This document shows positions 9,294 to 17,014 of a DNA stretch of 64,000 nt, piece by piece (within the stretch, counting starts at the first letter, position 1; each line of letters begins with the position of its first letter). The notes under the pieces are model-generated. The model was given only the letters and a program-made list of their open reading frames with translations. It searched no databases and had not been told where the DNA came from. Origin of the DNA: Solihabitans fulvus (GTDB lineage Bacteria > Actinomycetota > Actinomycetes > Mycobacteriales > Pseudonocardiaceae); NCBI RefSeq assembly GCF_008386585.1, contig NZ_VUOB01000020.1, forward strand, positions 1-64,000, written 5' to 3'. The position numbers and the translations under genes were made by a program.

Positions 9294-11381
9294 ATGGACA
9301 CCGAGCGTCGGCTGCTGGAGGGACTTGATCCGGAACAGCGGGCCGCGGTCGAGGCGCCGCGCGGACCGGTCTGCGTGCTCGCGGGGGCGGGCACCGGCAA
9401 GACGCGCACCATCACGCACCGCATCGCCTACCTGGTGCACCGCGGCCTGGTCGTGCCGGGCCAGGTGCTCGCGGTCACCTTCACGGCCAGGGCGGCCGGC
9501 GAGATGCGCACCCGGCTGCGCGCGCTCGGCGTGCCGGCCGCGCAGGCCCGCACGTTCCACGCGGCCGCGCTCAAGCAGCTCCGCTACTTCTGGCCGCGCG
9601 TCGTCGGGGACGACCAGTGGCAGTTGCTCGACGGCAAGCTCAGGCTGGTCGCCCAGGCGGCCAACCGCGTCGGCGCGCCGACCAGCTCCGAGTCGCTGCG
9701 CGACCTGGCCAGCGAGATCGAGTGGGCCAAGGCGTCCCTGGTCGGGCCGGAGGACTACCCGGCGGCCGCGGCGCGCACGCGCAGAGAGATGCCGGGTCCC
9801 GCCGAGCAGGTCGTCGCCGTCTATCGGACGTACGAGGAACTCAAGACGCGGGCCAGGATGCTCGACTTCGACGACCTGCTCCTGCACACGGCGGCGGCGC
9901 TCGAGGAGCACAGCGAGGTCGCGCTGGAGTTCCGCGACCGGTACCGGTGCTTCGTGGTGGACGAGTACCAGGACATCACCCCGCTCCAGCAGCGCGTGCT
10001 GGACGCCTGGCTCGGTGGCCGGGACGACCTGACCGTGGTCGGCGACGCCAACCAGACGATCTACTCCTTTGCTGGCGCGTCGCCGCGTCCGCTGCTGGAC
10101 TTCCCGAGGCGGTTCCCCGAGGCGGCCGTGGTGCGGCTGGAGCGGGACTACCGGTCGACCCCGCAGGTCGTGTCGCTGGCCAACCAGGTGATCGGCGCGG
10201 CCCGCGACCGGCCGGCAGGCTCCCGGCTGCGGTTGATCGGCCAGCGCCCCGACGGCCCGGTGCCCAGGTTCGCCGAGTTCGACGACGAGCCCGCCGAGGC
10301 GGCGGCCGTCGCCAGGCGCATCAGGGAGCTGCTCGACGGCGGCGTGCCGGCCAGCGAGATCGCGGTGCTGTTCCGGGTCAACGCCCAGTCCGAGGTGTTC
10401 GAGCAGGCGCTGACCGAGGCCGACATCCCGTACCTGGTGCGCGGCGGCGAGCGGTTCTTCGCCAGGCCCGAGGTGCGGCAGGCGATGGTCACGCTGCGGA
10501 TGGCCAGCGGGAGTCCGCAGCGCGGCGAGCTGCCCGACGCCGTCCGGCAGGTGCTCGGCGGGCTCGGCCTGACCGAGGAGCCGCCCGCGGGCGGTTCGGC
10601 CCGCGAGAAGTGGGAGTCGCTGCTCGCGCTCGTCGAGCTGGCCGAGGAGCTCGCCGCGACCGTGCCGGACGCGGACCTCGCGAGGTTCGTGGTCGAGCTG
10701 GACGTCCGGGCCGAGGCGCAGCACCCGCCGACGGTGGAAGGCGTCACGCTGGCGTCTCTGCACGCAGCCAAGGGCCTGGAGTGGGACGCGGTGTTCCTTA
10801 TTGGCCTGGTTGAAGGGACGCTGCCGATCCAGCACGCCGACGGGGACGACGCGGCGATCGAGGAGGAGCGCAGGCTCCTCTATGTGGGGGTCACCCGCGC
10901 GAGGGAGCACCTGTGGCTGTCCTGGGCGCTGTCCCGCGCGGCGGGCGGCGCGCGCTACCGCAGGCGCAGCCGGTTCGTCTACGGACTCGTGCCGGACGAC
11001 CACCCGGCCGCGCGGCTGGCGAAGTCGCGGCAGGAGGGCCCGCCGAGCTCGCGCGGCCGCGCGAAGCCGATGTGCCGGATCTGCGGCGATCCGCTGGTCG
11101 GCACGTTCGACGTGAAGCTCGGCCGCTGCGGCGACTGCCCGGCCGACCTGGACGAGGACCTGCTGGTGCGGCTGCGGGTGTGGCGGTCGGAGCGGGCGCG
11201 GGAGCTGAAGGTGCCGGCGTACGTGGTGTTCACCGACGCGACTCTGGTGGCCATCGCCGAGCAGCGTCCCGAGGACACCGCGGGGCTGGTGTTGATCTCC
11301 GGCATCGGGGCTGCCAAGCTCGACAAGTTCGGCGCTGACGTGCTGTCGCTCGTGCATGGCGGCGGTGCGGAAACCACCTGA
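9294..11381 (+). CDS. uvrD2: UvrD/Rep-family DNA helicase with HRDC domain (UvrD2)
   Basis: Superfamily 1A ATP-dependent DNA helicase involved in repair. 695 residues from ATG 9294 ([20 protein letters not shown]); upstream in-frame residues do not look native. Motif [14 protein letters not shown] near residue 31, motif [15 protein letters not shown] near 222, [10 protein letters not shown] after it, and motif [22 protein letters not shown]...CGDC tetracysteine zinc site precedes a C-terminal HRDC domain ending about [20 protein letters not shown]. This arrangement is that of mycobacterial UvrD2, which also lies next to whiB7. Confidence 0.93.
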   Translation: MDTERRLLEGLDPEQRAAVEAPRGPVCVLAGAGTGKTRTITHRIAYLVHRGLVVPGQVLAVTFTARAAGEMRTRLRALGVPAAQARTFHAAALKQLRYFWPRVVGDDQWQLLDGKLRLVAQAANRVGAPTSSESLRDLASEIEWAKASLVGPEDYPAAAARTRREMPGPAEQVVAVYRTYEELKTRARMLDFDDLLLHTAAALEEHSEVALEFRDRYRCFVVDEYQDITPLQQRVLDAWLGGRDDLTVVGDANQTIYSFAGASPRPLLDFPRRFPEAAVVRLERDYRSTPQVVSLANQVIGAARDRPAGSRLRLIGQRPDGPVPRFAEFDDEPAEAAAVARRIRELLDGGVPASEIAVLFRVNAQSEVFEQALTEADIPYLVRGGERFFARPEVRQAMVTLRMASGSPQRGELPDAVRQVLGGLGLTEEPPAGGSAREKWESLLALVELAEELAATVPDADLARFVVELDVRAEAQHPPTVEGVTLASLHAAKGLEWDAVFLIGLVEGTLPIQHADGDDAAIEEERRLLYVGVTRAREHLWLSWALSRAAGGARYRRRSRFVYGLVPDDHPAARLAKSRQEGPPSSRGRAKPMCRICGDPLVGTFDVKLGRCGDCPADLDEDLLVRLRVWRSERARELKVPAYVVFTDATLVAIAEQRPEDTAGLVLISGIGAAKLDKFGADVLSLVHGGGAETT

Positions 11382-11425
11382 TCCAGCGGTACTTCGAAAA
11401 ATCTTGAGCTAGTTCGGAAAACCTG

Positions 11426-11455
11426 TTGCACCCGTGTGGCAGCGCCGCATAACCT
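11426..11455 (+). promoter_or_regulatory. Putative whiB7 promoter (SigA type with upstream A tract)
   Basis: TTGCAC (11426-11431) and TAACCT (11450-11455) with an 18-base spacer. GGAAAACC lies directly 5' of the -35. WhiB7-activated promoters are known for an AT-rich patch next to the -35, which fits autoregulation. The transcription start has not been mapped. Confidence 0.5.
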
Positions 11456-11491
11456 GCATAAGCCGGGCACGGAGTGCCCGAATCGGACTTC

Positions 11492-11527
11492 ATGACGACG
11501 ATGCCCCTGAGGAGGTGGCCCCGATGA
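11492..11527 (+). other. Short leader reading frame, 11 codons, in whiB7 5' leader
   Basis: ATG 11492 to TGA 11525-11527 encodes MTTMPLRRWPR. Its stop overlaps the ATG of the next leader frame (ATGA at 11524-11527). It has no clear ribosome binding site. It is one of two candidate sensors in the whiB7 leader. Confidence 0.35.
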
Positions 11528-11733
11528 GGATTCTCAACCTTTCCTGCGTCCCTGGCTACCTTCCGACCGGGGGTACTGGCGCGTCCTGGACGGCCGCTGT
11601 GGCGAAGCCACGCGGCACCACCGTTCGGTACGCCATGCCGTCTGTCGCCGGGCTAGCCCTGGTGAAGCGCCACAGCCAGATCGTCGATGTTCCGACCAGC
11701 TTTGCGCCGTCCGCGCACGAGCGAAGTACCTGA
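11524..11733 (+). CDS. Leader reading frame (uORF) upstream of whiB7
   Basis: 69 codons from ATG 11524, with an AGGAGG ribosome binding site 8 bases upstream. The product begins MRILNLSCVPGYLPTGGTG and matches no domain I know. It ends 26 bases before an intrinsic terminator and 109 bases before whiB7. In mycobacteria whiB7 transcription is controlled by a long leader with an upstream open reading frame and a terminator, so ribosome stalling by antibiotics allows read-through. This frame is placed to play that role, though the peptide may also be a functional small protein. Confidence 0.6.
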   Translation: MRILNLSCVPGYLPTGGTGASWTAAVAKPRGTTVRYAMPSVAGLALVKRHSQIVDVPTSFAPSAHERST

Positions 11734-11759
11734 CGCCCAAGTCAGGACTCAGGCTCACG

Positions 11760-11804
11760 AAGGCCGCGGACCGCAAGTCGGTTCCGCGGCCTTTGTGTTT
11801 TTTC
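11760..11804 (+). terminator. Intrinsic terminator in whiB7 leader (likely attenuator)
   Basis: Stem AAGGCCGCGGA (11760-11770) pairs with TCCGCGGCCTT (11783-11793), followed by TGTGTTTTTTC. It lies between the leader frame and whiB7 rather than after a gene, which is the position of an attenuator. A smaller CCTGAC/GTCAGG hairpin at 11729-11746 could compete. Confidence 0.75.
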
Positions 11805-11842
11805 AGATGGGATACCCAGCACCGCCAGACAGGAGATTCTCC

Positions 11843-12226
11843 ATGTTGACCGCAACCGTCCCGCTATCCAGCGGGACGCTGCCTGAAGTGTCCGAGCCTG
11901 GGGGAGTCGGCGTTGCCGGCCTGCTCGACACTGCGCCCGCTACTGGACTTGACCTGCCCTGTCGCACCAACAACCCGGACCTGTGGTTCGCCGATGCTCC
12001 TACCGAGCTGGAGCAGGCCAAGAGGTTCTGTGTCAGCTGCCCGGTGAAGAACGAGTGCCTCACCGGCGCGATCGCACGGCACGAGCCCTGGGGAGTGTGG
12101 GGCGGCGAGATCTTCGAACGCGGCGCGGTGATCGCGCGCAAGCGGCCTCGCGGTCGTCCGCGCAAGGAAGATCGAGCCAGGGAAGCAAGTCCAGCAGCAA
12201 ACACCAGCCAGGAGGCCGCAGCATGA
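11843..12226 (+). CDS. whiB7: WhiB7-type Fe-S transcription factor
   Basis: WhiB7 activates intrinsic antibiotic resistance genes by binding SigA and AT-rich promoter DNA. 127 residues from ATG 11843, preceded by AGGAGA. Cysteines at 40, 63, 66 and 72 give the [4Fe-4S] site. The G(V/I)WGG turn is WGVWGG at about 83-88, and the AT-hook RKRPRGRPRK at about 99-108 is diagnostic of WhiB7 among WhiB proteins. It lies downstream of uvrD2 as in mycobacteria. The stop overlaps the start of the next small gene (ATGA), implying translational coupling. Promoter, leader frame and terminator upstream suggest attenuation plus autoregulation. Confidence 0.95.
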   Translation: MLTATVPLSSGTLPEVSEPGGVGVAGLLDTAPATGLDLPCRTNNPDLWFADAPTELEQAKRFCVSCPVKNECLTGAIARHEPWGVWGGEIFERGAVIARKRPRGRPRKEDRAREASPAANTSQEAAA

Positions 12227-12450
12227 CCGCTCGTCGCACCACCACCGGTACCGCACTGACCGCTGATCTGAACCCCACGAGGAACATCGCCATGTTGATG
12301 CATGAAGACCTAGCCAGAACCCGAATGCGCGAGGCGGAGCATTCCGCCGAGCGCCAGAGGCTCGTCCATCGAATATCCGCCGCCCGCCGCTGGCGCCGGA
12401 TATCCGGTTGGGCCGAGCGGCGCGCCCTCCAGCTCGCCGACCAGCTCTGA
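12223..12450 (+). CDS. Small basic protein translationally coupled to whiB7
   Basis: 75 residues, with its ATG overlapping the whiB7 stop (ATGA at 12223-12226). The sequence is rich in Arg and Ala with a probable amphipathic helix in LARTRMREAEHSAERQRLVH and a basic ISAARRWRRISGWAERRA stretch. No cysteine. I do not recognise the family. The four-base overlap makes co-expression with whiB7 very likely, so a role in the antibiotic response is a reasonable guess but not shown. The tandem repeat array starts about 50 bases after its stop. Confidence 0.65.
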   Translation: MTARRTTTGTALTADLNPTRNIAMLMHEDLARTRMREAEHSAERQRLVHRISAARRWRRISGWAERRALQLADQL

Positions 12451-12502
12451 GCCACCCCGGCGGCACCCGTCCCACGGGTGCCGCCGGAATGGCCCTAACC
12501 CA

Positions 12503-13338
12503 ACCGCAGCACCCGGCTGTGGCCCGCAGCTGCGGGCCTGAATCGCAGCATCTCGGCTGCGGCCCGCAGCTACAGGCCTGAATCGCAGCATCCGGCTGCG
12601 GCCGCAGCCGTGGTGCTCAGGCGGTACCCGGCTGTGGCCCGCAGTCACAGGCTTGAACCGCGGCATCCGGCTACGGCCGCAGCCGAGATACCCCAAGCGG
12701 TACTCAGCTGCGGCCGCAGCCGTGGTGTTCAAGAGGCACCCGGCTGTGGCCCGCAGCCACAGGCGTGAACCGCGGCACGCGGCCGAGGTCCGCAGCTACA
12801 GGCCTGAACCGCAGCATCCGGCTGTAGCCCGTAGCCGCAGGCTTGAACCGTGGCATCTCGGCTGCGGTCCGCAGCTACAGGCCTGAACCGCGGCATCCGG
12901 CTGCGGCCGCAGTCGAGATGCTCAGGCGGCACTCGGCTGTGGCCCGTAGTCACAGACTTGAACCGTGGCATCTCGGCTGCGGTCCGCAGCTACAGGCCTG
13001 AACCGCGGCATCCGGCTGCGGCCGCAGTCGAGATACCCAAGCGGCACTCAGCTGCGGCCGCAGCCGTGATGCTCAAGCGGCACCCGGTTGCGGCCCGCAG
13101 CTTCAGGCCTCAACCGCAGCACCGGCCGAGGCTCGCAGTCACAGGCGTGAACCGCAGCATCCGGCTGTGGCCCCGTAGCCGTAGGCCGCAACTGCGGCAC
13201 TCGGCTGCGGCCGCAGCTACAGGTTTGAACCGCGGCACCCGGCCGAAGCCCGCAGCCACGGTGCCTAATCGCCGGCCCGCAGCCAACGGGCCCCGACCGC
13301 CAGCACTCAGCCCCGACCGCCAGCACTCAACCTCGGCT
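12503..13338. repeat. Minisatellite of two alternating 36-40 bp unit types
   Basis: About 20 tandem units fill this intergenic interval. Type A (39-40 bp) has the core GGCTGCGGCCCGCAGC followed by TACAGGCCTGAACCGCGG. Type B (36-38 bp) has the perfect palindrome GGCTGCGGCCGCAGCC followed by GTGGTGCTCAAGCGG. Units are imperfect (Y/R changes) and occur in mixed order. Because 40-bp units break the reading frame, no continuous protein is encoded. Open frames here (for example 12850-13488 on +) are artefacts of high GC. There are no unique spacers, so it is not CRISPR. Confidence 0.9.
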
Positions 13339-13388
13339 CGCAGCCGCAGCCGCAGCCGCAGCCGGAGCCGGAGCCGGAGCCGGAGCCT
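13339..13388. repeat. Hexanucleotide tract (GCAGCC)n/(GGAGCC)n
   Basis: Four or so copies of CGCAGC followed by four or so copies of CGGAGC close the minisatellite. It codes for Ser-Arg repeats in one frame, but nothing supports a gene. Confidence 0.8.
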
Positions 13389-13528
13389 CCGACCATGGCC
13401 CGCAGTCGGGCTGTCCGGTGTGTCGGTTGGCGGCGAAAACCCAATCAGCCAACGGAAATCGCAGCTACGGCCGGTGTCGCCCTCCTAAATGACAGGAGGA
13501 CGGCCCCGGTCGTCTGTACGGTTTGCCT

Positions 13529-14407
13529 GTGACCGGACACACACATGACGGCGTGGACTGGCCCGCGCGGCTGGTCGCCCTGCGGCGCGCGGACCAGACA
13601 CAGACAGCCGAGCTGCGGACGGTGGCCGAACGCCTGGTCAGCGCGACCTGCGAACAGCCGACCGTCCTCGACATCGGATCCGGCGCTGGCGGCATGAGCG
13701 TGGCGCTGGCCTCGGAGCTGGACAAGCGCGGCGGCGGCACGCTCATTCTCGTCGACGCCGTGCCCGAACTCCTGGACGCGGCCACCTCGGCGGCCCGCGC
13801 CGCGGCCAACGGCGCGGTCCGGGTCCGACCGGTGCTCGCCGACGTCGCCAAGGAACCGCTGCGCGACCTGGTGCCCCCGGCCGACCTGATCTGGGCGGCC
13901 AGGGTCGTCCATCACCTACCCGACCAGCGCCACGGGCTCGACCAGCTCGTCGGTGCCCTCGCGCCGGGCGGCTGGCTCGCCCTCGCCGAGGGCGGCCTGG
14001 AGACCCGCTGCCTGCCGTGGGACATCGGTATCGGTGCCCCCGGCCTCCAGGACCGGCTCGCGGCCGCCCGCGCGGAGTGGTTCGCCAGCATGCGCGCGGA
14101 CATGCCCGACTCGACACGGCTTCCCGTCGGCTGGAACATCGCCCTCGCCGAGGCCGGCCTCGGCGAGGTGAGCGCATTCAGTTATCTCATCGATCATCCT
14201 GCTCCCATCTCCCGCGTCGTCGCGGACTCAGTGATGGACTGGCTTCGTTGGCTCGGTGACGTCTCCGTCGACAAGGTCAGCGACGAGGACACCGAAACCG
14301 TGCGCCGACTGCTCGACCCGGACGATCCCGCCTACGTCGGCTCTCGGCAGGACGTCTTCCTGTTGCAGACGCTGACCGTGCACCTTGGTCGGGCCGCCTG
14401 GCACTGA
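13529..14407 (+). CDS. Class I SAM-dependent methyltransferase
   Basis: 292 residues from GTG 13529 (TTG 13523 is an alternative). Motif I VLDIGSGAGGMSVALA near residue 46, acidic end of strand 2 LVDAVPELL, motif II region VRVRPVLADV, and LAPGGWLALAEGG after the HHLPDQ segment: a complete Rossmann methyltransferase fold of the UbiE/Methyltransf_12 type. The acceptor is unknown. It starts directly after the repeat array, with CAGGAGG at 13493-13499 some 30 bases upstream. It interrupts the conserved whiB7 to ABC1-kinase neighbourhood, so it may be an insertion. Confidence 0.85.
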   Translation: MTGHTHDGVDWPARLVALRRADQTQTAELRTVAERLVSATCEQPTVLDIGSGAGGMSVALASELDKRGGGTLILVDAVPELLDAATSAARAAANGAVRVRPVLADVAKEPLRDLVPPADLIWAARVVHHLPDQRHGLDQLVGALAPGGWLALAEGGLETRCLPWDIGIGAPGLQDRLAAARAEWFASMRADMPDSTRLPVGWNIALAEAGLGEVSAFSYLIDHPAPISRVVADSVMDWLRWLGDVSVDKVSDEDTETVRRLLDPDDPAYVGSRQDVFLLQTLTVHLGRAAWH

Positions 14408-14447
14408 CCCAGATCTCAGATCTCAGGTCCCACACCTGGGATTTCGG

Positions 14448-14498
14448 ACCTCCGTGACGCTGTGGTCGGCGGGCCTGCGGGCGTAGCGTCACGGAGGT
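14448..14498. repeat. 14-bp perfect inverted repeat over a start codon
   Basis: ACCTCCGTGACGCT at 14448-14461 and AGCGTCACGGAGGT at 14485-14498, separated by 23 bases. The right arm covers the only usable GTG start (14497-14499) of the small zinc-ribbon gene. It may be an operator, a translation-masking hairpin, or a terminator of the methyltransferase gene. AGATCTCAGATCTCAG lies just upstream at 14411-14426. Confidence 0.6.
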
Positions 14499-14673
14499 GA
14501 CGGAGGCGGCATGCGGCAGGTGCGGGAAGCGGCGAGACAGCGCCGCCGATCCGTCCGAGCTGCTTTCCTGGGTGACCGAGTCGGAGCGGGGCAGAACGAC
14601 GTGGCTGTGCCTGGCCTGCGCTCGGGCCCACGTTCGCGACATCGAGAGCAAGCTTCCTGCGGACTACTGGTGA
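14497..14673 (+). CDS. 58-residue zinc-ribbon protein
   Basis: GTG 14497 to TGA 14671-14673. CGRC (Cys6, Cys9) and CLAC (Cys38, Cys41) form a treble-clef or zinc-ribbon tetracysteine site, and the C-terminus ends LPADYW. It begins MTEAACGRCGKRR. No ribosome binding site is present: in-frame upstream codons contain no start before a stop, and GGAG touches the GTG, so leaderless translation is plausible. It is convergent with the AbiEi-like gene ending at 14719. Small proteins of this pattern occur in actinobacteria without known function. Confidence 0.7.
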   Translation: MTEAACGRCGKRRDSAADPSELLSWVTESERGRTTWLCLACARAHVRDIESKLPADYW

Positions 14674-14718
14674 ACCGGTCGTCGGCCGGCTGCCACCGCC
14701 GGAGCCAGTTCGCCCAGA

Positions 14719-15666
14719 TCATGACGTCACCACCATGGGCTCGGCCGCCCGGCGCGTCGCCGCCTGGTGAAACGAGCGGGTGAGCTCCCGCCGCACGCCA
14801 CCCGGATCGGCGTGCAGCCGGGACACCGGGGTGCGCAGCACCGTGACCCCGGCGGCGGCGAGCGCCCGGTCCGTCCTGTCCGCCCGGCGCCGGTCGATCG
14901 CCAGCTGGCTCCGCGAACCGATCTGCCAGGCGAGCGCCACCTCGCCCCACCAGGCATCGGCCGTGCCGAGCGGGGTGCCGGCCGGGTCGTTGACCGGCAC
15001 GTGCCAGCGCGGCTTGGGCAACGGGCAGGCGTTGACGACCGCTCGCGCCCATGCGTCGGTGATTGCCCTGGCGCGATCGGTGAGCCAGTGCAGCGCGTTG
15101 CGGGCGGCGGCGGTGCCGCGCCGGCTGCCCGCGTCCAACTCCGCCGTCAGGTCGGCCACCGTGCACGCGCCGTGCCGGACGACCTCCCCGAGCAGGCTGT
15201 GCAGCAGGACAGGGTCGGGCTGCCGCCGCGCGGCGTCCAGGGTGGCGCGGGCGGGCGGCGCGAGCGGCAGCCCACATCGGTACACCGGCGGCGGCAGTCG
15301 GGTGGTGCGTTCGATGTGCACGAACTCGCGGCCGGTCACCTTGCGGGTGGCCGGCAACAGCACGTGCACCTGGTCGGGTAGCGGCAGGTGGGTGAGGCCC
15401 TGCTCGCGCAGCGAGTCGACGCCGGTGACCACCGCGCCCCGGCCGGCGTAGGCGAGCGCGGCCTGCACCTGCTGACGTCTGGTCGGCGTGCCGTTGCCGA
15501 GCAGCAGCACGCCGGGGAGTAGTCGTTGCCAGGGGCCGCCGGGGCGGCAGCGGACCTCGATCGCGGAGCTGGACACGCCGGCAGCCCGGAGCTGCGCGGT
15601 GCGCACCACGCCGTCCGCGGCGGCGGAGAGTAGGGCAGGCACGGTGTGGAGTGATCGGCTTTTCAT
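14719..15666 (-). CDS. AbiEi-like/DUF559-like protein
   Basis: 315 residues. N-terminal winged-helix segment (LLSAAADGVVRTAQLRAAGV) as in AbiEi_4-type antitoxin domains, and then a middle region with PVYRCGLPLAPPARATLDAA. The C-terminal segment ADAWWGEVALAWQIGSRSQL...RADRTDRALAAAGVTVLRTP resembles the DUF559/Vsr-like nuclease fold, although the usual catalytic E/D-x-D is not clean. Such proteins are abundant as solitary genes in actinobacteria. No AbiEii-like toxin gene is adjacent, so a toxin-antitoxin function is doubtful. It reads leftward toward the zinc-ribbon gene. Confidence 0.65.
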   Translation of the reverse strand: MKSRSLHTVPALLSAAADGVVRTAQLRAAGVSSSAIEVRCRPGGPWQRLLPGVLLLGNGTPTRRQQVQAALAYAGRGAVVTGVDSLREQGLTHLPLPDQVHVLLPATRKVTGREFVHIERTTRLPPPVYRCGLPLAPPARATLDAARRQPDPVLLHSLLGEVVRHGACTVADLTAELDAGSRRGTAAARNALHWLTDRARAITDAWARAVVNACPLPKPRWHVPVNDPAGTPLGTADAWWGEVALAWQIGSRSQLAIDRRRADRTDRALAAAGVTVLRTPVSRLHADPGGVRRELTRSFHQAATRRAAEPMVVTS

Positions 15667-15837
15667 GGCTTCAATCGTCTTGCGGGGAGGGCGATTGTGG
15701 AAGCCGGATCGGTGGATTGTGGATAACTCGACTATGTGAATGTCTGTTTAGGACTGTCTACTGTGGATAGCTATGGATTGTGCTCGCGGCCGGTGTGCGG
15801 GTGGGAGATGATTGGTGCGGTGGTGGCCCCCTGGGGT

Positions 15838-17014
15838 GCTCCTATGGTTTGTCAAGTGGGGTTTGAGGCGTGGTGTTGGGCCTGGTGAGGGTCTTGTGGA
15901 TCTCTCTGGCGATGTAGTTCTTCAAGCATCGCAGGATGTCCTTTTTTGACAGTCCTTGCTGGGTGCGGCGAGCGGCGTAGGCCTGGGTCCTGGGACAGGA
16001 GGCCAGGCGCGTGCAGGCGATCATGTGTAGCGCTCGGTTGGCCTGGCGGTCGCCGCTCCGGGACAGGCGATGGCGGTCGGTGCGTCCGCTGGAGGCCGGC
16101 ATGGGAGCTGTGCCGAACAACGCGGCCAGGGCCGCGGGAGTGCGGACACGGTCGGGGTTGTCGCCCAGGGTGGTCAGGATCTGTGCGGTGGTCTCGATCC
16201 CGAATCCGTGCCGGGCCACCAGTTGTGGGCAGGCGAGGGTGACCAGGGTCCTCGGGTGTGTGTCCAGGTCGGCGATCTCCTCGGACAGGGACCGGTGGCG
16301 GCGGGCCAGGGCACGCAGGGCGGTCTTGGTGGCCTGCTCGGGATCGGCGGTGTTGTCGGTGGGGCGCAGCCGTAGGCACGCCACCAGCAGGCCGGTCGTG
16401 CTCAGGGCCCTGAGCTGGTCGCGGAGCCGGGTGCGGTGACCAGCAGAGACTTGAGCTGGTTGGCGGTGGCGGTGCGGGTTTTGACCGCGCCGGCGCGGGT
16501 GGTGTGCAGGGCGCGGACGGCCTCGGCGATCCCGGTGCCCAGTTTCGGTGCGGCGCTGGCGCGTTGGGACATGACGGCGTCGGCGGCGGCGTAGGCGTCC
16601 AGGGGGTCGGGCTTGCCGTGCTGGCGGCGTTGTCGGCGGTCGGGTTGGTTGACTTCGACGACGGTGATGCCGGCGGCGTGGAGGTGGCGGGTCAGGCCGG
16701 CGCCGTAGGAGTTGGTGCCCTCGATTCCGGCGGCGTGGACGCGGCCATGTGAGCGGGCCCAGGCCAGCAGGGCGGTGTGGCCGGCGGTGGTGGTGGGGAA
16801 TTCTAGGTCGGTCACCCGCCGGCCGGACAGTCGCACGATGGCGGCGTGGTGGGTGTCGTGGTGGGTGTCCACTCCCAGGATGACGTGGTTGGTGGTGGTG
16901 TGGGGTCTGTCATGCTGGGTGGTGCCGCCTTCGCCGTTGTTGGGTTGGTGGGGCGGCGTGTGTCGGCGGGGCTGGTCGGACAGCACAGTGATGGGCGAGC
17001 CGGCAAGCTCCTAT
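15838..17014 (-). mobile_element. IS110-family insertion sequence (decayed)
   Basis: A 1.2-kb segment spanning a two-frame IS110 transposase. GCTCCTAT occurs at 15838-15845 and again at 17007-17014, which may be the short core repeat left at both ends. IS110 elements lack terminal inverted repeats, so the true ends are uncertain. The noncoding DNA at about 16990-17014, upstream of the transposase, may belong to the bridge-RNA region. Confidence 0.6.
15842..16986 (-). pseudogene. IS110-family transposase, frameshifted
   Basis: The N-terminal half (16986 to 16402) has the DEDD RuvC-like domain: ILGVDTHHDTHHAA, AAGIEGTNSYGAG, and KPDPLDAYAAADAV, with the 'VTAP' segment at its end. The C-terminal half (16384 to 15842) has the transposase_20 serine domain, GIETTAQILTTLGDNPDRVR and SSGRTDRHRLSRSGDRQANRALH. 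The two lie in different frames. Adding one base in the CCC run at 16429-16431 restores APRLRDQLRALSTTGLLVACLRLRP across the join. A one-base deletion has therefore inactivated it, unless this is a sequencing error. Total reading length is about 380 codons, normal for the family. Confidence 0.88.

Noticed and set aside
12503..13338. Possible CRISPR array
   Set aside because: Repeat units are contiguous, imperfect and of two kinds, with no unique spacers and no cas genes nearby.
12850..13488. Repeat-containing protein frame of 212 codons
   Set aside because: The frame survives only because stops are rare in this GC-rich repeat; 40-bp units shift phase and no ribosome binding site or family match exists.
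14719..15666. Type IV toxin-antitoxin pair with the AbiEi-like gene
   Set aside because: No AbiEii-type nucleotidyltransferase toxin gene lies next to it; the neighbours are a zinc-ribbon gene and an IS110 remnant.
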